The notes below the pieces were generated by a model. It was not told where the DNA came from and did not search any database. It saw nothing but the letters and a program-made list of their open reading frames with translations. A stretch of 42,032 nucleotides of DNA, taken from the NCBI GenBank assembly GCA_003599195.1, contig QZIZ01000166.1:1-42032 (forward strand). The letters run 5' to 3'. The position numbers and the translations under genes are program-made. How positions within the stretch are numbered: position 1 is the stretch's first letter; each line of letters opens with the position of its first letter. This stretch comes from Deltaproteobacteria bacterium (lineage in GTDB: Bacteria > Desulfobacterota > Desulfobaccia > Desulfobaccales > 0-14-0-80-60-11). Shown here piece by piece: positions 25,238 through 33,505 of the stretch.

Positions 25238-25414
25238 GTTCCCAAGTTTTACTTGGGAACGCACTTACTGCCCAAGCTGTGCTTGGGCAGCGCCCGCCCC
25301 GACAGTGGCGGTTGATCAACTCCTGATACGCAAAGCCAACCTTTGCGCCCACCTGGTTCCCAAGCACAGCTTGGGAACCAGGAAAAATCGGAATGATGGC
25401 GGGCGAGACGCCCG
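25238..25414. repeat. Cluster of five intergenic palindromes
   Basis: Five hairpins lie in 177 nt. They are GTTCCCAAG/CTTGGGAAC (25238-25260), CTGCCCAAGC/GCTTGGGCAG (25268-25290) and CGCAAAG/CTTTGCG (25329-25347). The fourth, CCTGGTTCCCAAGC/GCTTGGGAACCAGG (25352-25382), has 14-bp perfect arms. The fifth is CGGGCG/CGCCCG (25400-25414). Three share a CCCAAG/CTTGGG core and are clearly related. They lie between the SurA-like gene and asnS, in the transcript if the genes are co-transcribed. Confidence 0.8.
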
Positions 25415-25431
25415 TCGCTACGGTTTTTCGC

Positions 25432-26388
25432 TCACAACATAATCTTGATATGCGCCTTTCCCCGCAGGGTCTTGACCCATTCCACGAACTGCTTCTGGAG
25501 GGCTTGGCTGGACAGAAGGTTACGGATTTCCGGGGCCACCTCTTCAAAAGAACGGGGTTTGCCGGTACGTTTTTTCAACAGGACCACCAGTTGGAAACCT
25601 TCCGGGGTCTGTATCGGCGCGACCTCTCCGGGCCGCAACTTGCCGATCAATTCTGCGAGCTGGGGAGCCAGATCGGCTTGATTGATGAATCCCAGATCCT
25701 GAGCGGAAAGGGAATGCTTCCGCAGGGTCTCCGGCAGTGATCCGCCCAGGCGGTAGTCTTTAAGAACGGCCTCCGCCTTATTCTTGATTTCTTCCTTTTG
25801 TCCGGCGGACGCGTCGGGAGGAAACGGCATGGTGACGATCTGGAGGTGCACTTGATTGCCGCCGCCGCTTTCCTTGACATGCATCTCGTAAAATTTGCGC
25901 ACCTCCGCTTCCGGGATCTCGGTCTTCTTGGCCCCCAGGGCCATAAAAACCAGGCGCTCCTGCTGAATCTGGTCGGCGACCTGCTGCCGCAGTTCTTTGA
26001 GGGTGATCCCGGATTTCGCCAGCGCCTGATTCAGGGCGGCGTCATCCGGGAGGCGGTTTCTTTTCTTGAATTCTTCCAGGGCCTGGTCTACTTCCTTGTC
26101 CGAGATATTAATGCCCCGGCGCTTGGCCTCGCCCTTCGCCAGTTTCTTGTCAATCAAGGCTTCCAACATTTCCCGTTTCAGGGCCTGGGATTCCTTCGAT
26201 TTGGGTTTGACTCCGGCGGAGGCCTGCACCATTTTCGACATCTGGTCCAATTCGGACATGGTGATAATCTCATCATTGACCACGGCCACGATCCGGTCCA
26301 CTATCTCGGCATGGCCGGGCGCCGCCGCAAACATCGGAGCCACGCAGGCGGCAAGACCGACCAATAATAGGGGGATAATCTTTTTCAT
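25432..26388 (-). CDS. SurA-like periplasmic peptidyl-prolyl isomerase
   Basis: This 318-residue envelope folding factor has an N-terminal signal sequence. It may be cut after GHA (near residue 27), or it may be a lipoprotein signal with a lipobox at LAAC (Cys15). The SurA_N chaperone domain (about 28-165) starts VDRIVAVVNDEIITMSELDQ. One parvulin-type rotamase domain (about 175-285) has LRPGEVAPIQTPEGFQLVVL near its end. E. coli SurA has two parvulin domains; this has one, like many deltaproteobacterial relatives. It probably assists outer-membrane protein folding. It starts 4 bp after the mfd stop codon, so it is co-transcribed with mfd. Confidence 0.88.
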   Translation of the reverse strand: MKKIIPLLLVGLAACVAPMFAAAPGHAEIVDRIVAVVNDEIITMSELDQMSKMVQASAGVKPKSKESQALKREMLEALIDKKLAKGEAKRRGINISDKEVDQALEEFKKRNRLPDDAALNQALAKSGITLKELRQQVADQIQQERLVFMALGAKKTEIPEAEVRKFYEMHVKESGGGNQVHLQIVTMPFPPDASAGQKEEIKNKAEAVLKDYRLGGSLPETLRKHSLSAQDLGFINQADLAPQLAELIGKLRPGEVAPIQTPEGFQLVVLLKKRTGKPRSFEEVAPEIRNLLSSQALQKQFVEWVKTLRGKAHIKIML

Positions 26389-26392
26389 TTAG

Positions 26393-29300
26393 CTATTCCT
26401 CTCCTTCAGCCTTAACAAAAGTCTCCACTTCTTTCAAGCAATTTTGCAAACGCACAAACGGCGTCTCCCCCTCAGGGACGCGGATCCTCAAGGCCTGGTC
26501 CCGGGTGAGGCGGAAGGTCTCCGGTTTCTTTTTCAGCAGGCTGACCAGCCGCTCCATCCGGAGGAGCTCGGGCCGGGCGAACTTGAGCAGAGCGAAGCCG
26601 TCCTGGAGGTCCAGGCGCTTGATGCCCAACCGCCTTAAAAGATGCTTGGCCTTGACCACCTCCAGCAGGTTCCGCCCTTCCTGGGGCAGCGGCCCGAAGC
26701 GGTCCAGCAATTCCCCTTCCAGTTCCTTGACCATCTCCGGAGAAAGCCGGTCCGACAGGCGCCGGTAGAGGGCCAGACGCTGCTGGATATCCGGCACGTA
26801 ATCTTCCGGCAGGTACGCAGCCAGGGGGATGCGAATTTCCGGATCGGGCAGCTCCTCCTCCGGGGCTTCCCCCTTAAATTCCTTGATGGCCTGCTCCAGG
26901 AGCTGCAGATAGAGTTCGTAGCCCACTTCCGCCAGATGGCCGGATTGGGCCTGGCCCAGGAGATTGCCGGCCCCCCTGATCTGCAAGTCGTGCATGGCGA
27001 TCTTGAAGCCTGAGCCCAACTCGGTGAATTCCATCAGGGCCTTCAGGCGTTTCTGGGCGTCGGTGGACAGTCCCGCTTCGCCGGGGACCAGGAGGTAGGC
27101 GTAGGCCTGGTTTTGGCTCCGCCCCACCCGGCCCCGGAGTTGGTAAAGCTGGGCCAGCCCCAGGGTATGGGCCCGGTTGATAATAATGGTGTTGGCCGCG
27201 GGGATATCCAGCCCGGCCTCGATAATGGCGGTGCACATGAGGACGTCCACCTCTCCTTTGCTGAAGCGGCGCATGATCTTTTCCAGTTCCCGCTCCGGCA
27301 TCTGGCCGTGGGCCATGGCCACCCGGGCCTCCGGCACCAGTTCCTGGACTTTGCGGGTCCAGACGCCTAAGGTGCGCACCCGGTTGTGCACGAAGAAGAC
27401 CTGGCCCTCCCGGGCCAGTTCCCGGCGGATGGCCGCCTGGATCACCGCGCCCTCGGGGTTGCAGAGGTAGGTGCGGATGGAACGGCGGTTCTCAGGCGGA
27501 GTGTTGATCACGCTCAGCTCCCGGAGACCGGTCAAGGAGAGCTGCAGGGTCCGGGGAATGGGAGTCGCGGTGAGGGTCAAGACGTCCACGGTGCGGCGCC
27601 ATTCTTTCATTTTTTCCTTCTGGCCCACCCCGAAACGCTGTTCCTCATCCACGATCACCAGTCCCAGGTCGTGGAAGACCACGTCTTTCTGGACCAGGCG
27701 GTGGGTGCCGATGATGATGTCCACCTTGCCCCCGGCCAGCTCGGCCAGGATGTTTTTTTGCTCCCCGGGGGATTTGAAGCGGCTCAAGACCTGGACTCTC
27801 AGGGGATAAGGGGCGAGGCGCCGGGAAAAGGTGTCGTAGTGCTGCTCCGCCAGCACGGTGGTGGGCACCAGCACCGCCACCTGCTTGCCGTCCATGGCCG
27901 CTTTGAACGCGGCCCTGAGGGCCACCTCGGTCTTACCGTAACCCACGTCGCCGCAGATCAGCCGGTCCATGGGGTTCTCCCCGGTCATGTCCGCCACGAC
28001 TTCCTGGATGGCCTGGAGCTGATCGGAGGTCTCCTCGTATTCGAAGCCGGCCTCGAATTCCCGGAACACCGGGTCCGGGGGGGAGAAATGATGGCCCGTC
28101 AGCACCCGGCGGGCCGCATACAGCTCCACCAGTTCCCGGGCGATCTTTTCCACCGCCTTTTTGACCTTTTTCTTGGCGCGCTCCCAGGATTTTCCCCCCA
28201 AGCGCTCGATCCTGGGCTGGACGCCGTCCACCCCCAGGTATTTTTGCACCAGGTGCAGGCGGTCCACCGGCAGATAGAGGCGGTCACCGCCCTGGTACTC
28301 CAGTTCCAGGAAATCATTGACCTCCGGGCCTACGTTGAGCTTGACCAGACCCCGGTAAATACCGATGCCGTGGTCCAGGTGGACGATAGAGTCCCCCTCC
28401 TCCAGATCCGCCAGGGAGGTGAGAAACTGGGGAGGTTTCGACTCCTTGCGCCGCCGCCGCTCAGGCCTGAAGCCCAGGGCCTCATCCTCGGTGAGGACGA
28501 TCAGGCCCGCGGACAGCAGGCGGAAGCCCCCGGACAGCTCCCCTACGGTGATTTCAACTTCACCGCCGGGCTCCCAGGAAGGCTGGAGGGTGAAACCCGC
28601 GTCCAGCTTTTCTTCCCGGAGGAGCTGGGCCAATCTCTCGGCCCGGTGGCGGCTCAAAGAGACCAGGACGGTGTGGAACCCGCCCCGCCGCCACTCCTGC
28701 AAGCGGTCCGCCAGCGCCGGAATCAGCCGTCCCCCCTCGCCGCCGGCCTGGGCCAGCTCGCTCGCCAGTCCGTCGTTTTTCCCGGTGTAAAAATCGAATT
28801 CCGCAGCGTCTTCCGGCAATCCCAGAGGCAGGAGAGGACAGAAAATAGTAGTGTATTCCCGGCTTCGCTCCTCCCAGGGGGTTTCATCCAACCAGCCCGG
28901 GGGCTCAGCGGCCGCTTGCTCCTCCAGCTTCCGCAGGTCCCGGGCCAGATTTAATGGGTCCCACTCCACCACCACCGTGTCCTCGGGCAGATAGTCCCAT
29001 AAGGTGCGGGGCCGTTCATAAAACTCTTCCAGGTGGCGTTCGATGCGGGGGAAGTGCCGCCCGAGCTGGACGTTCTGCCAGAACTGGGGGTCCTGGCGGC
29101 GTTTGCGGCCGGCCAGGGCCCGCTCCCGGGCAGGTCCGTTCAGGATAACTTCGCTGGCCGGCAGCACCAGCAACTCCTCCAGGGCCCCCCGGGAACGCTG
29201 GGACGCCGGATCGAAGAAACGCAGGGATTCCACCACGTCGCCCCAGAACTCCAGGCGCACGGGCTGGTCATAAAGAGGCGGAAAGAGGTCGATGACCCCG

Positions 29301-29869
29301 CCCCGGACGCTGAATTCCCCCCTCTCCTCCACCACCGGCCGCCGCTCGTAGCCGCCTTCCAGGAGGGTGTTAAGGAAAGGTTCCCGTTCCAGGTTCTCCC
29401 CGGCCACGGCGTAAGCCAGCGCCTCCTGCAGGCTTGCCGGGGGCGGCAGCTTCTGGCGCAAGGCCGCGGCCGGCGCCACTATAAGCCACGGCTCCCGGGA
29501 GGTGTGGGCCAGATATGCCGCGCCTACCCGGGCGCTGCTGACGTCGGTGTCGAAGCTGAGTTCCTTGAAAGGGAGGACTTCATGGGCGGGAAAGAGGAGC
29601 AGCCGGGGCCAGGGAGCACCGGCCGCGTCCGTATCGGCGGCGAAAAAGGACAGGTCCTTATAAAAAATCTCGTGGGCCGAAGTATTGGGGGTGACGACCA
29701 GGAAGGGGCGGTGCGCCCTCTGAAAGAGCCGGGCCAGGACATAGGCCCCCCCAGCCGGGGTCAGGCCTTGAAGATAGATCTTCCGGTCTCCCCGGGCCAG
29801 GGCCGGCAGGACTTCCCGCCAGGAAGCGCCATCCGGCAGTATGTCTGATTCGTGGTGGGTTAACAGCAC
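26393..29869 (-). CDS. mfd: Transcription-repair coupling factor Mfd
   Basis: This 1158-residue DNA translocase displaces RNA polymerase stalled at DNA lesions and recruits UvrA. The N-terminal UvrB-like region (about 1-320) is followed by the CarD-like RNA polymerase-interacting domain (about 485-545; EEGDSIVHLDHGIGIYRG). The helicase part has Walker A GDVGYGKTE (about 638-646), DEEQRFGVGQ (near 740) and TLTATPIPRTL. The translocation motif RGAGNLLG sits near 950-960, and a C-terminal inhibitory domain ends the protein. Length and order are normal. The start is GTG at 29869; I see no good ribosome site and no better start nearby. Confidence 0.95.
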   Translation of the reverse strand: MLLTHHESDILPDGASWREVLPALARGDRKIYLQGLTPAGGAYVLARLFQRAHRPFLVVTPNTSAHEIFYKDLSFFAADTDAAGAPWPRLLLFPAHEVLPFKELSFDTDVSSARVGAAYLAHTSREPWLIVAPAAALRQKLPPPASLQEALAYAVAGENLEREPFLNTLLEGGYERRPVVEERGEFSVRGGVIDLFPPLYDQPVRLEFWGDVVESLRFFDPASQRSRGALEELLVLPASEVILNGPARERALAGRKRRQDPQFWQNVQLGRHFPRIERHLEEFYERPRTLWDYLPEDTVVVEWDPLNLARDLRKLEEQAAAEPPGWLDETPWEERSREYTTIFCPLLPLGLPEDAAEFDFYTGKNDGLASELAQAGGEGGRLIPALADRLQEWRRGGFHTVLVSLSRHRAERLAQLLREEKLDAGFTLQPSWEPGGEVEITVGELSGGFRLLSAGLIVLTEDEALGFRPERRRRKESKPPQFLTSLADLEEGDSIVHLDHGIGIYRGLVKLNVGPEVNDFLELEYQGGDRLYLPVDRLHLVQKYLGVDGVQPRIERLGGKSWERAKKKVKKAVEKIARELVELYAARRVLTGHHFSPPDPVFREFEAGFEYEETSDQLQAIQEVVADMTGENPMDRLICGDVGYGKTEVALRAAFKAAMDGKQVAVLVPTTVLAEQHYDTFSRRLAPYPLRVQVLSRFKSPGEQKNILAELAGGKVDIIIGTHRLVQKDVVFHDLGLVIVDEEQRFGVGQKEKMKEWRRTVDVLTLTATPIPRTLQLSLTGLRELSVINTPPENRRSIRTYLCNPEGAVIQAAIRRELAREGQVFFVHNRVRTLGVWTRKVQELVPEARVAMAHGQMPERELEKIMRRFSKGEVDVLMCTAIIEAGLDIPAANTIIINRAHTLGLAQLYQLRGRVGRSQNQAYAYLLVPGEAGLSTDAQKRLKALMEFTELGSGFKIAMHDLQIRGAGNLLGQAQSGHLAEVGYELYLQLLEQAIKEFKGEAPEEELPDPEIRIPLAAYLPEDYVPDIQQRLALYRRLSDRLSPEMVKELEGELLDRFGPLPQEGRNLLEVVKAKHLLRRLGIKRLDLQDGFALLKFARPELLRMERLVSLLKKKPETFRLTRDQALRIRVPEGETPFVRLQNCLKEVETFVKAEGEE

Positions 29870-30004
29870 TTAAAAATCAAAGGTCGGGGGCCGGAAGTTA
29901 TGGGGAAAAGATGCTGCGGCCCCGTTCACCAACCACACCTGGAAATAAAAAAGTATATCTATAATATCCGGAAAGCTCATAATTTTCAAGTAAATGATTC
30001 TAAT

Positions 30005-30067
30005 CTCCGCGTCCTCTGCGTCTCTGCGGTAAAAATATTTCACCACGGAGACGCAGAGGACGCAGAG
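30005..30067. repeat. Long CTCTGCGTCC-type palindrome
   Basis: Two 25-nt arms (30005-30029 and 30043-30067) are complementary at 22 positions. They are built on the core CGTCCTCTGCGTCTC and surround an AT-rich 13-nt loop. The sequence resembles a dispersed intergenic repeat found in many unrelated bacterial genomes. It lies in the 390-nt spacer between the divergent mfd and flgF genes. Confidence 0.8.
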
Positions 30068-30142
30068 AAAGATACTCTAGTCACCAATCCCTGTAGGCAA
30101 CTTTTTCCGGGGAATTGCGGTCGGGGCTGGCCCTGAAATACT

Positions 30143-30159
30143 ATATTATTCAATAATAT
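30143..30159. promoter_or_regulatory. 17-bp AT palindrome upstream of the sigma-54 promoter
   Basis: The perfect arms ATATTATT and AATAATAT flank one C, ending 15 bp before the -24 element. It could be a regulator or DNA-bending protein site. Sigma-54 enhancer sites are usually further upstream, so this may be an auxiliary site. Confidence 0.4.
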
Positions 30160-30174
30160 TCAGTAAATACCATT

Positions 30175-30190
30175 TGGCACCGGCTTTGCA
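30175..30190 (+). promoter_or_regulatory. Sigma-54 promoter of the flagellar operon
   Basis: TGGCAC (30175-30180), five bases, then TTGCA (30186-30190) match the sigma-54 -24/-12 consensus exactly, with GG and GC 12 bp apart. The predicted transcript start is near 30202, about 60 nt before the flgF start. Sigma-54 control of rod, hook and ring genes is common in flagellated proteobacteria. No activator gene is in the window. Confidence 0.85.
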
Positions 30191-30260
30191 ACCGGGAATT
30201 GCCAGAGCAGTATTTCCCGCGGCCCTAAGGGTCGCCGGACCAGACCCGAGGAGGTTCACG

Positions 30261-30995
30261 GTGCAGCAAATAGGTTGGAACCAGGCCGTTTATATGGGGA
30301 CGCGGGCCTCCCAGGAACTCGATCTCCTCACTCATAATATGGCCAATGCCAGCACCCCCGGGTTCAAACGGGAACTGCTGCAACTCTGGCGGCAAGACTC
30401 CCCCAACGAACCGGCCGACAGTATGGGCCAGCGGCCCGCCTATTTTCTCAACGTCCGGCACCGGGATTATACCCAGGGTACCTTCCACACCACCGACAAC
30501 GAAAACGACTTCGCCCTGGACGGCCCCGGATTCTTTAAAGTGGAGACGCCCCAAGGGGTGCGTTATACCCGGAACGGACAGTTCCGGCTCAACGCCGAAC
30601 GCCAGTTGGTGACCAGAGAGGGGTATCTGGTCCAGGGCAAGAGCGGACCGATTTCTCTTAACGCCAATGATCAAAATTTTTACGTGGATCATGAGGGCGG
30701 GGTGCATATGGACAAATCCCTGGGAGACCAGTTTGCGGTGGTGGATTTCCCCAACCCCCATGCTTTGACTCAGCAAGGCGGCAGTTATTATGCCGCCACC
30801 CCGGAGACGGGACAGGAAACCGAGGCCCTCGACACCAAGGTGCGCCAGGGGGAAGTCGAGGAAAGCAACTTCGACCCCTCCGCCGAGATGGTCCAACTGA
30901 TGAACGTGCATCGGAGTTTCGAGGCCTACATGAAGGTTCTGGACACCTTCGCGGCCAAAGACCGGAAGGTGATTGAAGAGATCGGGACGCTTTAA
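30261..30995 (+). CDS. flgF: Flagellar basal-body rod protein FlgF
   Basis: This 244-residue proximal rod protein is exported by the flagellar type III system. The N-terminal rod motif LTHNMANASTPGFKR (about 25-40) and the C-terminal helix (SAEMVQLMNVHRSFEAYMKVLDTF) pair in the rod. The middle has FALDGPGFFKV and YTRNGQFRLNAERQLV, typical of the FlgF/FlgG group. The start is GTG at 30261 with GAGGAGG 7 nt upstream; the open frame runs upstream through the sigma-54 promoter and is not coding there. It is the first gene of the operon, 18 nt before flgG. Confidence 0.93.
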   Translation: MQQIGWNQAVYMGTRASQELDLLTHNMANASTPGFKRELLQLWRQDSPNEPADSMGQRPAYFLNVRHRDYTQGTFHTTDNENDFALDGPGFFKVETPQGVRYTRNGQFRLNAERQLVTREGYLVQGKSGPISLNANDQNFYVDHEGGVHMDKSLGDQFAVVDFPNPHALTQQGGSYYAATPETGQETEALDTKVRQGEVEESNFDPSAEMVQLMNVHRSFEAYMKVLDTFAAKDRKVIEEIGTL

Positions 30996-31013
30996 GAGAG
31001 AGGAGAACCAGCT

Positions 31014-31796
31014 ATGATTCGGGGAATGTGGTCCGCGGCCACCGGCATGGGGGCCCAGCAGCTCAGGCTGGACATCATTGCCAACAACCTGGCCAACGTC
31101 AACACCACCGGCTTCAAAAAGAGCCGGGGAGATTTTGAGGACCTGGTTTACCAGACCACCCGCCAGGCCGGAGGCGAACTCCCCGGGGGCGGCCAGGTGC
31201 CCACCAGCATGCAGGTGGGTTTGGGGGCCAGGCCCATAGCCATCAACAAGATCTTCGCCCAGGGGGATTACGTCCACACCGAGAACGAACTGGACCTGGC
31301 CATTGAAGGCAAAGGGTTCTACAAGGTTCTCAGCAACGGCACCGAATATTATACCCGGGCCGGGAGCTTCAAGGTGGACAAGGACGGCGCCATCACCACT
31401 CCCAACGGGGACCGGCTGCAGCCGGAGTTCACCATCCCCACCACCACCATTTATACTTCCATCGACACCAGCGGAAAAATTACCTGTTACGGACCCGACA
31501 ACAGATCGGTGGCCACCGGCCAGCTCAGCCTCTTTACTTTCCCCAACCAGGCGGGATTGAGCAACGTGGGGCGCAACCTCTTCCAGCCCACCGAGGCCTC
31601 CGGGGAAGCCACCGAAGGCAAGCCGGGCGTAGACGGAGTGGGCACCGTGGCCCAGGGCTACCTGGAAGTCTCCAACGTGAACGTCATGGAGGAGATGGTG
31701 AACATGATCATCGCTCAGCGGGCCTACGAACTCAATTCCAAGGCCATCCAGACTGCGGATTCCATGATGGAGCGGGTCTCGAACCTCAAGACTTAA
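31014..31796 (+). CDS. flgG: Flagellar distal rod protein FlgG
   Basis: This 260-residue protein forms the distal rod that crosses the peptidoglycan and outer membrane. It starts MIRGMWSAATGMGAQQL, has the rod signature IIANNLANVNTTGFKKSR (about 20-38), LDLAIEGKGFYKV, YTRAGSFKVDKDG, and the C-terminal VNMIIAQRAYELNSKAIQT helix. The length matches FlgG. GAGGAG precedes the ATG. Confidence 0.96.
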   Translation: MIRGMWSAATGMGAQQLRLDIIANNLANVNTTGFKKSRGDFEDLVYQTTRQAGGELPGGGQVPTSMQVGLGARPIAINKIFAQGDYVHTENELDLAIEGKGFYKVLSNGTEYYTRAGSFKVDKDGAITTPNGDRLQPEFTIPTTTIYTSIDTSGKITCYGPDNRSVATGQLSLFTFPNQAGLSNVGRNLFQPTEASGEATEGKPGVDGVGTVAQGYLEVSNVNVMEEMVNMIIAQRAYELNSKAIQTADSMMERVSNLKT

Positions 31797-31812
31797 TAGG
31801 AGGATGAAGACC

Positions 31813-32790
31813 ATGCGGCCTTTGGGAAGACTGTTGATTCTGGCGGCTTTAGTGATCCTGGCCTTCTCGGTTTCCGAAGCCTGGGGGGAAGAGGGTAGGC
31901 CCCCCCTGCAATTCCGGTCGGAGGCAGCCGCGGCCGGAGAATTTATCACTCTGAACAACCTGGCGGAGCTGCCCCCGGACCTGGCCCAGAAGTACGGCCA
32001 GGCCCTCATCTGGTCGGCGCCCCCTCCGGGCCAGTTTTTCACCCTGACCAGGGAATTCTTGTCGTACCGCCTGACCCAGATGGGGCTTGGCGGCTTGCTC
32101 CAGGACGCCAACCTGCCCCCGGCCATTCAGGTCCGGCAAAACGGCATCGTCTTGAACAGCGAAGAAATAGCCGCGGCTTACCGGACCTACATCCAACAAC
32201 AGAACCCCTGGCCGGCCTCGGAGCTGCGCGTTCAGGTGTTGCCCATGGAAGAGCAGGTCCTGCTGCCGGATAACCAGTTTAAACTGGAAGTGCTGCCTCC
32301 CAAGGGACAGGAACGGTTCCTGGGCGAAGTGATCCTGGAGATGGCGGTCCTCAAGGACGGACGCCTCCTCAAAAAGTTCAAGGTCAACGGCAAGGTCACT
32401 CTGGAGCAGACCGTGGTCTGCGCCTCCCGGCCTTTGGGAACGCAAACGGTTATCGGTCCCAAAGACATACACCTCAGCCGACGGGACGTGACCAACCTGT
32501 CTCAGCGGGATATCTTCACCGCTGAAAAGCAGGTCATCGGCCACACTCTCTCCAGGAGCATGGGACCCCAGGAAATCCTCACCGACCGTCATCTGGACCA
32601 CAAACCCATCATCAAACGGGGAGAAGAAGTGACGGTGGTCCTGGACCAAGACGGCATGGAAATCAGCACCAAAGGAATAACCAGAGAGGACGGCTATCTG
32701 GGCCGTCAGGTGCGCGTCCGCAATACCAAGAGCAAGAAGGAGTTTCAGGCAGAAGTGGTGGACGCCAAAACGGTAAAGGTGACGTTATGA
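31813..32790 (+). CDS. flgA: Flagellar P-ring assembly chaperone FlgA
   Basis: This periplasmic chaperone of about 325 residues helps FlgI form the P ring. A signal peptide (about 1-26, LLILAALVILAFSVSEAWG) is followed by an N-terminal domain and a C-terminal SAF-like region (about 195-325; RPLGTQTVIGPKDIHL, IKRGEEVTVVLDQDGMEI, and VRVRNTKSKKEF near the end). It is longer than enteric FlgA, with about 100 extra residues in the N-terminal half, as in many deltaproteobacterial forms. ATG at 31813 is preferred because AGGAGG lies 9 nt before it; the ATG at 31804 abuts that site. Its end overlaps flgH by 4 nt. Confidence 0.92.
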   Translation: MRPLGRLLILAALVILAFSVSEAWGEEGRPPLQFRSEAAAAGEFITLNNLAELPPDLAQKYGQALIWSAPPPGQFFTLTREFLSYRLTQMGLGGLLQDANLPPAIQVRQNGIVLNSEEIAAAYRTYIQQQNPWPASELRVQVLPMEEQVLLPDNQFKLEVLPPKGQERFLGEVILEMAVLKDGRLLKKFKVNGKVTLEQTVVCASRPLGTQTVIGPKDIHLSRRDVTNLSQRDIFTAEKQVIGHTLSRSMGPQEILTDRHLDHKPIIKRGEEVTVVLDQDGMEISTKGITREDGYLGRQVRVRNTKSKKEFQAEVVDAKTVKVTL

Positions 32791-33500
32791 AACTGTACAA
32801 AGTTCCCGGTCTATGGGTGATCCTGGCGCTCTCCTTCCTTGCGGGGGCCTGCGCCAATCCCAGCCATACTTCGCATAAGGGGATAGTCATGGAGCCTCCC
32901 AAGGCCCTGCCCTTGCCGCCTTCCCCACCGCCCCAGCCAGGGTCCCTCTGGTCCCCCAAAAATCAACGGGGCCTGATGGCCGATCTCCGGGCCTGCAACG
33001 TGGGGGATATCGTCACCGTCATCATCCAGGAAGCCAACAAGGCCGGAGACGAGGCCTCCACCTCGGCGGATAGAGCCTCCGGCGTGCAACTGGGGGTCGC
33101 CTCCCTTTTCGGTATCAGCATGCCGCAGATGAACGCCTTTAAAGATAACACCGTCACCGCCTCCAACGTCCTCGAAGCCACAGTGGGCAACACCTCCAAA
33201 GGACAAGGGAAGACGGAACGGCAAAGTGTTTTTACCTCGTTCCTGACCACCCGGGTCGTCCAGATTCTCCCCAACAACAATCTGGTGATCCAGGGGCAGC
33301 GGCAGATGAAGATCAACAATGAAACCGAAGTGGTCACCTTAAGCGGCATAGTCCGCCCTGAAGACCTGGATCAAAACAATTCGATAGCCTCCACCAGGGT
33401 GGCGGAGGCCCGGATGGAGATTACCGGCTACGGGGTGATAGCCGACAAGCAGCGGCAAGGATGGCTGACCCGGATCATCGACCATATCTGGCCCTGGTGA
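32787..33500 (+). CDS. flgH: Flagellar L-ring lipoprotein FlgH
   Basis: This 237-residue lipoprotein forms the outer-membrane L ring. The signal peptide ends in LAGAC (Cys22 is the likely acylated residue). After a Pro-rich linker the FlgH core begins with GSLWSPKNQRGLMADLRA and VGDIVTVIIQE. It ends with LVIQGQRQMKINNE, LSGIVRPEDLDQNN and ARMEITGYGVIADKQRQGW. The ATG overlaps the flgA stop codon (ATGA), so translation is coupled. Its presence, with FlgI, shows an outer membrane and peptidoglycan. Confidence 0.95.
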   Translation: MKLYKVPGLWVILALSFLAGACANPSHTSHKGIVMEPPKALPLPPSPPPQPGSLWSPKNQRGLMADLRACNVGDIVTVIIQEANKAGDEASTSADRASGVQLGVASLFGISMPQMNAFKDNTVTASNVLEATVGNTSKGQGKTERQSVFTSFLTTRVVQILPNNNLVIQGQRQMKINNETEVVTLSGIVRPEDLDQNNSIASTRVAEARMEITGYGVIADKQRQGWLTRIIDHIWPW

Positions 33501-33505
33501 GAAAA

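Noticed and set aside
25200-25432. A CRISPR array in the surA-like/asnS spacer
   Set aside because: The palindromes differ in sequence and spacing, and no constant repeat with unique spacers exists.
30225-32126. A 633-codon antisense frame over flgF, flgG and flgA
   Set aside because: It is a shadow of three well-supported flagellar genes; no motif or start site.
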